64,000 nt of DNA, taken from Strongylocentrotus purpuratus (taxonomy: Eukaryota; Echinodermata; Echinoidea; Camarodonta; Strongylocentrotidae). Position numbers and translations under genes: made by a program. Positions 54,085 through 64,000 of the stretch are shown here, piece by piece (position 1 is the stretch's first letter; the number at the start of each line of letters is the position of its first letter). The stretch is taken from positions 25,138,923-25,202,922 of the forward strand of contig NW_022145597.1 of assembly GCF_000002235.5 (NCBI RefSeq). The letters run 5' to 3'. The notes under the pieces are model-generated. The model was not told where the DNA came from and did no database searches. It saw only the letters and a program-made list of their open reading frames with translations.

Positions 54085-54440
54085 ATTTGAATTGATAAGG
54101 TTTTATTCGAATATTCAACAATACAGCTGGAGGCTGATGCAACTGAATTTACAAGGTAAAAATAATTCCATAGACATACACATAATATGCTTTAACACTT
54201 TTAAATGAATCCAGATATAAACAGTACATAGTAAATAAATCATAAATAATAAAAACAATAATAATATAGAGTTCGGTTTGCATACTCAGATATGAAATAA
54301 ATAGAAATTCAAAGGGTGTAAGATCAGATATACAGTTTGAGAGTCGGTGCAGGACATTTTGATAATGTACACTGTATTAAGAAAAAAATTGTTATTGATC
54401 ATTAAAAAAATTGAAACTAAATGATTTAACTGTAACAGCT
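54085..54440 (-). mobile_element. LINE tail (CR1-like) inserted only in copy 2
   Basis: Begins TTTGATTTGAATTGATAAGG, the reverse complement of a (TTGAA)-type LINE 3' end; about 350 bp of sequence absent from copy 1 near 14920. 5'-truncated; no coding seen. Confidence 0.55.
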
Positions 54441-55115
54441 CATAAATCATGTAGGATGTCTTCATTTTATTTCTATACGAAAAAAGATGTGTAGATAATA
54501 GCTATTGATCAATCGAAAAAGGGCGGGGCACGCACCCCCCCCCCCCCCCCCCTCCCCCGAGAAAACCCAGTACAGCATGCCTTCAATACATATAAAGTAC
54601 ACAAATTTGTGCTCCCTATTTTTGGTTTGAGACAGTGAGTGTTTTTTGTGTGTTTTGTGCCATCCCCCCCCCCCTCCACTCCTCTTTTTGGGCAAGAAAA
54701 TCCTGGATCCACCATTGATAACAATAACCAGTATGTTTTAGCAGAGGGGGTCTATAATGTGGGATATATGAAACCTTATTCGGGCTTCAAAGAAGCAAAT
54801 AATTTGTTATACTGATGCTACTCATTGCATAACAAAGTGAATAATAATTGACAAAAGTCGGCAAAATTAGATTAAAATTCTCTGTCTCTGATTATTTTGA
54901 TGCTCGTCATCACCAACCAATTGAATGATACATTGCTTTCGATAATATCCGCACATCTGTATTTGATTTATCGTCATTATGGACAAAGAAATTAATTAAT
55001 TGCAGTTCGGTAAATATAATTTCAAATAAATGCAGAATAGTTTAAAACATACTGAGTATAATACTCGTAAACACGAGGGTTTTTTTCTGAGAAATGTTAT
55101 TAAATATTTTGATGG

Positions 55116-55250
55116 GAGCACTGTGGTATACTGATGAAGTTTCCCATACAAAACACCAGGGTTTAAATCCTAGCTCGGTGCTCAAATTGTGCAAGGTGAT
55201 TTGACCTCACGTCCTCCCAACCGAGGTATAAAGGGATAAGTTGCAAAGCT
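55116..55250 (+). repeat. tRNA-derived SINE (copy 2 partner)
   Basis: GAGCACT (55116-55122) pairs with GGTGCTC (55177-55183), now with one G-T pair. Lacks the (CAA)n tail seen in copy 1. Confidence 0.6.
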
Positions 55251-55446
55251 GGGGTAATTCAAATTGCAGGGGCGACGGGAAGAGCTGCATGGATAGTATG
55301 GTGGCTACCTCGGTAAATAAGGCCAACAATGAGGCCAAATCATTTAAATTATGGACTTGTCCCCATTTTCATGTCGTGCATCAAATTACTAAACACCCAC
55401 AAACACCAACACACTCATCCCGCACACAGATATATGCCTATGAATA

Positions 55447-55449
<3 letters not shown>

Positions 55450-55490
<41 letters not shown>
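55450..55490. repeat. (TA)n microsatellite, expanded in copy 2
   Basis: About twice as long as the copy-1 tract at 15987-16006. Confidence 0.85.
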
Positions 55491-55718
55491 CAGTCAAAAA
55501 GAAAAGTTTACACCTAGAAATTTTGGCGCAAGTCGATTTTTGCACTCTCGCAAACAATGCCTCCTGTTCATTCAAGCATTAACACATACCACACAAAAAA
55601 GATACCAAATGATTTGGGAAAAAACTTTCATAAGATGTATAATAATTTACTGTTCATAGAAGATTTTTTTAAATAATTAGCAATTTTGTAGGTGTAAACT
55701 CTCTTTTGACTCACACTG
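55491..55718. mobile_element. Tc1/mariner-type MITE, 228 bp (copy 2)
   Basis: Partner of 16007-16234, same length and ends, TA on both sides. Confidence 0.7.
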
Positions 55719-58700
55719 TATTTATACATATATGTATATGTGTGTGCATATTGTTAAGATCAAAAGGTGAACCTACTTTGACGGAGCCCCATTATACTAG
55801 TGCCCCCTTGATAGATGGAATTCGGCTACGTATGAATAATGATTAAGTTGATTGCAATTACGTTTGAGTATAGGTGTAGGTTTGAGTTGTGGTAGGCGTA
55901 TTGTAGTGTTTAATAACAGTACAATCATCTTAAGCTTAGTGAAGGTAAATAAAATCAACGAACATAAGAAACAAGTCACAACATTGTATTTAGGAGAAAA
56001 ATGAAAAAGCATTTTTATTTTCAAATGGGCTGTCAGTTTATAAAACTATCTGATAATGAGGAATATATCAATAATCCATCCTTAATCGTTCACCAAACAG
56101 TCTGCTCTGAGGAAAATAAATGGGATTCTATCTTAAATTTAATCAATTCTGACTCCTGAGGAGATTATTGAGTAGTAGGACAAAGTAATCATAAATATGT
56201 GAGTTTATATACATTTTGCAATACCATAAGGAAAGCGTCTTACCTTATTAAATAATCTGAAATTTGACAACTTTTGTTCCGTGAAATGCAATCATAGTTT
56301 AAATCCATCTATACATTACGTATCATGTGGCCAAGTTTTTGATGCACAGGATAATGTAGTTCCATATGACCACAGCTATATGAAGTACTTTGGAATTATA
56401 CATGATTATCTTCCCCAACTTCTCCAAACTTCTTGTAAACCTTTTAACCTTCAAAAATGTCCGTATAAAGTAAATTCCATTATAATTTGTTTGATTATTA
56501 AAAACACGTTTCCATAGTGATACTTTTTAAATAAAAAAAGAAATACCATAAATGTTTAACACTTAGATAAAGTGATTAAAGGTCACTTTCAGAAAGCATG
56601 GTACTCACAGCACACTGTATCGTTAAACTTCTAAGGCACCATTAAGACTTAGTATTTACAATGTCATAATATGTTCTGTCTCTATTAAGCACACCTTTAA
56701 AAGAACATCAATTTTCAGACATGGACGAAAATGCAAAATCAAGACACTTAAATTTCATCTTTCGGCAACATTTTCTTTGTTCATTTACAATTTTCATTTT
56801 ACAATATGTAGCTTTGAGATGTGTATCATATTACACATTTGAAGAGCGTCATTTACGTTTTCATAGTAGAAATATTATACATGATTGAAACTATTTTTCC
56901 CTTAAGATATGATTTAGTAATAACTAAATTATTTTACAAAGTCGCCGAAGAAAGAAATGCTGCCATTAAAATACAATACGTACAATATTCTCTTCTTTTT
57001 TTTATTTTTATAGAAAACAATGTATAGACAAACCAAATTTTTATTTGAGGAGCATGCGATAATCAGCTTATTCCATTTCATTTTTATATGACACAATAAA
57101 GCTCGTAAATAAGATAAATGAAAGAAATTCATTATCAATGCTATTTATAAAGTAGAAGTCGTACATGACTTGAATTATTTACTCGTTGAATATTCAATAT
57201 AATTTACATTTATACAATCCTTATTTACAATATAGTTCAAAGAAAGAGATGACCTGCAATGCACTTTCTTCAAATTTGTATTGTTTTAGGCAATCATATC
57301 AATAAGCTATTTACACCATACACGATATATTACAATGTATTCTGCAGCAAATAAACAACGCTACATACAAAGGTCTCATTGAGTCCGGGAGAAAAACAGG
57401 AATGTTTTTATCAAGTATTTGTTTCAAATAAATGAATATGTTTACATTTATACCAGGTCCATGGTCCCATTCTCAATACAATTATTCATATCACGTTACA
57501 GAACATATTTATTGAAATACAATTTAGTTGACATTTTTGTACAGGTATATGGACGACATACAAGAGAGAAAAAATGCGTTTACATATCAATAATTCACAA
57601 CTGACTTGAGGAAATCTGGACAAACTATATGCAAAGTTTGGATAAGTTCAAGTTCAAGATTACCATTTATCGTCGGTATAACTTGTCCAGATAAAAATAA
57701 GAAAAGTAGTAGACACGAACATACCATGGGGTACAAAATAGTGTATTGAGAAAATGATGAAATATGCAATCTACCATTCTTTTTGTTACTTCAAGGCCAA
57801 AAAAATACCTATATGGAAATTAAAGAGTAGAGATTCACTGCCAAATACTGAACATCGTCTGTTAGAGCCGAAAAGGCTCTAAAATCTATGCTTAACTATG
57901 TTATACAGATATTGACTATTGACTGGCAGGGGGTGTAATAGGGACTTGAATGGACGAGAACGGCGTGCATGCCCACTGATCATGCGTGTACAAATAATCA
58001 CAAGGGAAAACGAAATTTTCGAGAACAAAAAAAATTGACCCTCGGTATTGGTGTAATTGGTGACATATAGTTCTCAAGAGGGCGAAATGCATTGATAAGA
58101 AATATATTAATTTCACCAGCTGGTGAATATAACACTGGAAAGTGACCGGCCAGGAAAATATAACAATTACGATCCTCGCAATTGATATAACGTGACGAGC
58201 TCTGGACCAATGACATCTCGGTATCTGTCTAAGCTATCTAATATATATTGATATCCTTCTGGCTCCAGAGAGACGTAACTCAGTTCCCTTAATTTAAGTG
58301 GCATACAACTACCATTTGATATCTTAACTCCGCATTTTCTATACATTTCAGCACACACTGCTTCGGGCATCGTTGAATTAAACACAACTATTTCAGGGGA
58401 GGTATTTTATAGCAAAAGAGGTATAAGAGAATAGTGAATCGTTTTTCGCGGTCCTTCTCGAGGATGTTTATAGATTAAGTTGAGTTCTGGTCATGCGATT
58501 ACATTGTACAAAAAACTGTGAAAGTGATTGAAAAAGATCTATAATGGGGCAGATAAGTATTGGTGTATACTGTGAAGTTTTTGAATCGTCAAAGTGATAA
58601 GAAATTGGCCCAGGTTTGTTGATAGTCTCATGCACTGTACGGAAATTGGATTTATGTGACTACAGAAACATGCGGGAGCAAATTGTTCTCCACAGCCGGT

Positions 58701-59292
58701 AGCTGTTACTTGTCTCATTTTTCAAACGAGGCCATTTGAAAAGCCACCATTTTCCGTTGACTTCTTTTTCAATGATACTCTTCCACACTAATTAAATAGA
58801 AAGAAAAGCTACCAAATTAATTATCACCTTTCGCAGAGCTCAATCTTCTCTTTAAAGCCCCATTATCCTACGTGTAGCTACTTACTCCTTCTATATAGAA
58901 TACTTCCCCAATCGGTGCCTATTGATCCCCCATGATCTTCTATTTCTTATGTTAGTTGAGAGCTGAGTTGATGAGATAGCCACCTGTCAGTGACCTCGCT
59001 GTGTGGTCAGATCCCTCCTAGCCACACTAGTGTTGATATGATAAGCTTTAAAAGTTTGATGTGGCGGTTGACTTGGAACTCCTCGAACTTGCCCAAGTGC
59101 TATCTGCAACACGACGACTAAGCCGAAGCTTAAGTGCTGTTTTCACCTGGATGAATATCGAGAGAGAGGACAAATATTGATCAAATGATCGCAAAGACTT
59201 TCGAAAAATGGATCATTTCAGTCTCCTTGTCAATGTGCAAACATTTATTTTGTTTTTAATTTACCTACTTAATTCATCTATTTATTCATTAA

Positions 59293-59675
59293 AGATAGAC
59301 TTGAGTTCTGGTAATGCGATTGCATTGTGAAAGAAAAGGTGTGGAATGGATCAGAAAAGTTGATCATATAGCATGTAAGTAATGATGTGTAATGCAAGGT
59401 TCTGGAGTCATCAAAATCATCATAAATTTGGCAGAGTCTTGGTAAAGTAACAATCACTTACACAGAAAGATGTATATGGGACAACACACACGCGTCGGGG
59501 CTAGTCCTACCCTGATTTCCTTATCTTTCTATGCTCATTACACAGCCAGTATACATTTTCTTCCAAAATTGTTTGGCACATGACATTTATTTGTAATCTT
59601 GAACATTCAGTGTAAGTTTCGTTAGATTCTGGGAGAATTCATTTTCTTTTTTTTTACCAGAACTCAAGTTTATCT
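59293..59675 (+). mobile_element. TTAA-flanked MITE, 383 bp, only in copy 2
   Basis: Ends AGATAGACTTGAGTTCTGG / CCAGAACTCAAGTTTATCT between TTAA sites (59289-59292, 59676-59679). Copy 1 at about 20596-20599 has a single TTAA. Same length as the relative at 26447-26829. Confidence 0.8.
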
Positions 59676-60346
59676 TTAATAACACTATCGCAAAGAGTTT
59701 AGAAAAAATTAAAATATCAAAATTCCTATAGCCTTATTTACTACGTATCAATGTTGCAATTTATTCAAATTTATGTATTGTGTAATGTGAATGTGATATC
59801 TGTGGGCTATATACAAAAGGGGATTAAAATTGCCTTTCATTTAATTTGTTGGCAGACTTTGCTATCGTATAGCTTATGCAAAGTTCACAATGAGAACATA
59901 TGAGTCAAAGAAAAGAGGATATAATGTAGGGAATCGCTAAAGTAAATAAAGAAAAGGAAATATAGAAAAATTATTATTTAAGAGATTTGAGTTCTATAGT
60001 TATCTGAAGGCTTCGTGTGTTTAATAATATTCGCAAATCTCTTTCATTAAAGCTAAACTTCAGCTTGACTTTCAGCTTATTTCACTACTCTAAAAAAAAC
60101 GACTGTAGATATAATATAAAGATGATCAGAAATCAAGGGTAGTGCTATAAAAAAATCAAAACTCGTACAACATTATAAACAAATTTTGTTGTTGTATAAC
60201 GTATATATTCAACAAAATATATGAGCACATGACAAATTGTATCTATCGCCGTAATTTCTCATTTAAGATTTTCTTAAGATGATATATATCCATGGGGTTT
60301 TGTTGGACAATTGTTAAATGGAGTATATAGATGAGAAAGAACTTAC

Positions 60347-60388
60347 ATCCGGAACTAGCAAGCAGTGAAACACCAAAATGGAGACACC
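60347..60388 (-). CDS. Gene C: last mapped exon (end of TM7)
   Basis: Adhesion GPCR paralogue of gene B, minus strand, extending right beyond the window. Reads GVSILVFHCLLVPD as in gene B, with one synonymous change. Same TTTACAG acceptor and GTAAGT donor, and the same in-frame TAA ten codons past the donor. Confidence 0.8.
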
Positions 60389-60762
60389 CTGTAAACGTAA
60401 AGTAAAAAGAAATGAGAGAAAAAATGTTCTTGTTAGTTGCTACCTATTGTGATGGTGGAGGGGGTATGACGTATCGAAGGTATCAACAAATGAGAGTGTG
60501 TAAGACACTGCGAGGGAGTAAAGCGACCGGTTGGTGAGGGAATCGGGTTGAAAGGCGAGTTTTCGTAAATTTGCTATAAGTTTTCCATGATGTGTCAGGT
60601 AAACTGAACTTGACACTTTGGCTGTAAGAGGGGTGCATTTCACAAACATTACACTTGACCCTTTGAGAGTTAATGTTTAAAAATTGTGTAACCGACGACC
60701 CGACGCGACGCGACACCCGATGGGATGAAGTGAGCCATATTTAAGGGCTTTCGTTTTCATAC

Positions 60763-60898
60763 CTGGAGGGAGAAACAGATGATGAAGATGTACTGAAAGC
60801 AGATGACAGCATCTGATTGGGTGAAACTGGTGATGGTTCCAGCGATCCAGGTTAAACCAAGGATTGGTAGGAGAATGCATAACGCACGAGCCGTTGCC
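60763..60898 (-). CDS. Gene C: TM6-TM7 exon
   Basis: Same protein as gene B exon 16; five nucleotide differences, all synonymous. Contains LGLTW. Confidence 0.95.
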
Positions 60899-61330
60899 CT
60901 GCAGAAAAGCGAGAAAAGTACAGATTAAGGATGATATAAAAACGATATGATTTGTTTTCCAGGGGTAGCCCCATCAGCATTAAGAGAATTCTCCCCGATT
61001 AGCCGGTGATCAAATTGTTACCCCGGCTTCGTTTAGAGAGTGCAAATGTATTCTCTTTGCATGGCATTGTTATCAATTCAGTACTCCTCGTACGGATCTT
61101 TAAAAAGAAATCGTTTCTCCAAGTGCAGACATTTCGAATGACAGTTTTTAATCAAATTCCGAAATGAATCACTTTAACTTGACCTCTTTGACTTTCTGGA
61201 ACATAGATGATCCCTATTTCTATCCTTGTTGATCTCAGGCAAAGTGATTGGAGAGAAATCTGGAAAACGCACAGAATCAAAGCTAAGGTTATTTTAACAG
61301 CTTAAATACGGGGAAAAGATGAATAATTAC

Positions 61331-61416
61331 TTGATCTTGTCGATTTCATCTTTCTTCTTGTTTGCCTTCAGAGACCTGAATGTTCTCATGACGAACCACA
61401 ACACCGTGACGCTGAA
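61331..61416 (-). CDS. Gene C: TM5 and intracellular loop 3 exon
   Basis: Identical in sequence to gene B exon 15, including splice sites, although flanking intron sequence differs by indels. Confidence 0.92.
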
Positions 61417-62010
61417 CTACGCGTAAAAATAAAACAGAATGTAGAAATATCGTTCATTAGTTCATCACATCTAAGTTTAAAACAACAAGTAATTTAATCT
61501 TTTGTATAAATGGAAAAGTTTTGTTTTTCTGTTCAGCAATTTTGTTTTTGTCATATCGTCCTGTTATTTGGTAGGTTCGTTCCAGTGATATTTTATATAT
61601 TATGTACACATTTTAATTGTTAACGTTATATATTGCCGTCATGAGCAATTAATCTAAGCTTTTGAAAGAAAAAAGAAACAAGTTCAACATTTTACCATAC
61701 CGTAAAGATTCTGGTTACTACCAATATTTCATGACTTCATTAATTACGTTTATTCTTTACAGATTTTTTTTCATTTTATCACGGAACTGCAGTACTTTGC
61801 GGAGAATAACTACACGAAAGCTCAACGTTTACGCCCTATAAGCTATATGTATTTCTACATTGTTTGTATTGATTTGTAATGCTTTTTTGGAAACATACAT
61901 AAATTGAAAATTGAATTGAAATTGAGCCAGTGTAAGCTATAGAACTGTATAGCCAATTTTAATTCAGTCCTCCGTTAAAAATTGGGCAAGTTCCAATCAC
62001 TTTATCTTAC

Positions 62011-62077
62011 CATTTCTGTTGCGTAGACACATCCTGCAAATATGTAGATACTGCTGTCTCCAACGTGTAACCAGCAG
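62011..62077 (-). CDS. Gene C: CWL loop exon
   Basis: Same as gene B exon 14 except Ser for Asn in GDNS. Splice sites kept. Confidence 0.9.
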
Positions 62078-63030
62078 CTGAATATAGAATATTCACGACA
62101 CCATTATTTTTATAGTTTCTTATTGTTTGTATTATTATTATCGTTACAACTATTTTTATCATCAATCTAAATATAATTTTTCATTATCATGATTATAATC
62201 ATTATTAATCATCAGTATTATTATTATTTCCATCGTCGTCATCATGATCAATAATTGTTACTGACATCATTATCATTATAATCATCATCATGATCACTTT
62301 ATTATCTGTGTAATGTACGATTCAATAAAGAACCGCGAGCCATGAATAATATACACAGTATAGTCTTGTATACTAAACAAAATCAGATGTTTACAAGGTG
62401 TTAAGAATACTAAGAAAAGAAGAGATATTTAAAAAACAGAATAACTGAATCTTAGGATATAATACAAAGCCATTAATACTTAGTCCAATATGCTATAGCT
62501 GCAATATTAAAATATTTAATTCGGATTTTCACCTATGTAATTACACAAGTAAATGAATAAACACCTATAGGTAACAAATGGATTAGATATTCAACCATCT
62601 TTAACGACATAAATACAGCGGAAAATACTCTTTAAATGGGAATTTCACCATGATAAGAACTTTGTTCTAATACAAACAGAAAAATGAGGGAGACAAATAA
62701 GTGACATTTTGAGCAATATCCGATTAAAAATAGAAATTTTATGATTTCTTTCTGTTCTGTCATCAGGGAAACACATATTGGCAAAGCTGTGGCGTATTTT
62801 GCAAGCTCCTCTGTAATTTGCTCAGGCAATTTGATTAACTTTCGTTTTTGTAGTTATTCATGACGGAATAGATTGTTTCATACAGGGGTTGTATAAAACA
62901 ACATATTTGCAATAATTATATTAAGGGTGACGTTTTTATAGTAAAGGGAAAGTGTCTCCTTCTAAAACAGTTCGGACTTCTCCTTTAATACACAAGTGAT
63001 CAATGATATACACAAGCTCCTGTTACTCAC

Positions 63031-63097
63031 AATGCAGATGTTCCATACGTGTCGAAGAGAACACCAAAAGACACCCCGACAACCACAAGGGGGCCTC
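63031..63097 (-). CDS. Gene C: TM4 exon
   Basis: Reads GPLVVVGVSFGVLFDTYGTSA; the PL start is the family norm, unlike SF in gene B. Two further differences are synonymous. Confidence 0.87.
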
Positions 63098-63273
63098 CTG
63101 AAATAATTGAATTGAATCGAATTGAAAACTGAGGTTTATTGATAACAAACCAATGTGACTTGTAAAATAAAGAGGCAGTCCTCCTATAGTATTCTCTTAT
63201 AGTATTCCCTTATAATGTTTTGGATGATACGAATTTCTAAAGCACATGCTAATAGCAGGTGGTGCGTACGCGG

Positions 63274-63656
63274 CATCGTTTAACAATGTTAAATCTGAGA
63301 TGCATGGCCCTACATGTTATCAGTGTCTGTAATATGGCGTAATATTGAAGCCCTAAACAAAGATTGGCTTCAAAATGATGAAGAAGTGACTGAACAAAAA
63401 GTTTTTTTTTTTTTAAATCAGTGACCGGTTTTACCATACTCGTTTTCCCCAATAGACTGTAGTGTTATGAAAACTGTTAGGAAAACGCAAAATTTGATTT
63501 TGATTTCCAATCATAAATATCTTGATAATCAGACAGGCGATCGGCTTGTAAAAGTCATGGGGTTCCTGACCGACCTAAAGGTTTATAATTATTATTGCAG
63601 CATGAGTTAAATCCAGGATTTTGTTTCAGAATCTGAGACAAGGTTACAGGATCCCT
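63274..63656 (-). mobile_element. TTAA-type MITE (AGGGATC family), copy 2 partner
   Basis: Partner of 24541-24920; right end GGATCCCT then TTAA, left end decayed in the same way. Confidence 0.7.
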
Positions 63657-63711
63657 TTAATAACGGAATTCGCTATTTCAGGAAATAGTGGAAATTTTAT
63701 TTCGGTCTTAC

Positions 63712-63859
63712 CGTAAGCGATAAGACTCAGCCACACAATCCTAAGTGCCTTGAAGCCCACGGCAGTCGTACGATACAGGGAAACGCCCTCGATCATGGTC
63801 CATGCAAGAGCTGATGTGAACAGATAGTGTAGTGTCACTGTCACGCCCTTACAGAGTGC
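63712..63859 (-). CDS. Gene C: TM3 exon
   Basis: Paralogue of gene B exon 12 with the same borders. Differences: Phe for Ser and Val for Gly after TM3, plus synonymous changes. The remaining upstream exons of gene C lie beyond the window. Confidence 0.95.
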
Positions 63860-64000
63860 CTGTCGTAAAACAAAACAAAAAGAATATGTTTACACTTCTA
63901 TTCGAGAATGGATGTTTTCTGTTCACTGAAAGGACCTTAAAACAATCTAAGTCGTCTGTCCGAACTGAATTAAGGTCTTAAAAATGCACACTCCCACCAA

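Larger units (their letters stand above)
51426..60346. other. Intergenic stretch between gene C (3') and gene B (5'), copy 2
   Basis: About 8.9 kb, collinear with 12626-21280 apart from copy-specific insertions. No supportable gene. 57679-58075 has no counterpart in copy 1. The promoter of gene B should lie near 51426-51960. Confidence 0.5.
51200..64000. repeat. Segmental duplication, copy 2
   Basis: Collinear with 12405-25263. It carries the first exon of gene B, an intergenic stretch and the 3' exons of gene C. Right edge off the window. Small differences are frequent outside exons. Confidence 0.9.

Noticed and set aside
58167-58385. 72-codon minus-strand frame considered as GPCR tail exon or separate gene
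   Set aside because: Copy 1 (about 19250-19465) has a stop in this frame, the C-terminal part lies in an interspersed repeat, and substitutions are not synonymous in any frame.

Overview
The window looks like a repeat-rich, AT-rich animal nuclear genome: GT-AG introns, tRNA-derived SINEs, Tx1-like and CR1-like LINEs, many short inverted-repeat DNA transposons, and a spliced adhesion-type GPCR. The mix fits a marine invertebrate deuterostome, with an echinoderm as my best guess. That is inference from gene and repeat style, not a database match.

Layout. 1-8617 is a tandem array of Helitron-like rolling-circle elements: one partial and two full 1976-bp units with a tRNA-like unit inside each, then a diverged 5' part and an orphan 3' end. 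8990-12405 holds a decayed LINE on the minus strand. 12405-25263 and 51200-64000 are two copies of one tandem segmental duplication lying about 38.7-39.1 kb apart. 25264-51200 is the single-copy middle, with introns full of nested transposons and a decayed Tx1-like LINE at 44960-50640.

Genes. All supportable host genes are on the minus strand and belong to one tandemly repeated family of adhesion GPCRs. Gene B is the only one seen at length. I assemble 17 coding exons from 51425 down to 21281, with every junction in phase, giving 732 codons: signal peptide, Cys-containing ectodomain, Thr/Ser-rich mucin-like stalk, short GAIN-like region, GPS site and seven membrane segments. Gene A (left neighbour) shows only its signal-peptide exon at 12563-12625. 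Gene C (right neighbour) shows only its last six mapped exons (63859 down to 60347). Each duplicated block therefore carries the first exon of one gene, an intergenic stretch of about 8.7 kb and the 3' end of the next gene.

The two duplicated blocks act as a natural record. Transposon insertions present in one copy and absent in the other show clean empty sites (TTAA elements at 17564-18095 and 59293-59675, a MITE at 51976-52287), while the shared coding exons differ mostly by synonymous changes. I see no CRISPR array, rRNA or prokaryotic feature, and no retroviral or LTR element that I could support.
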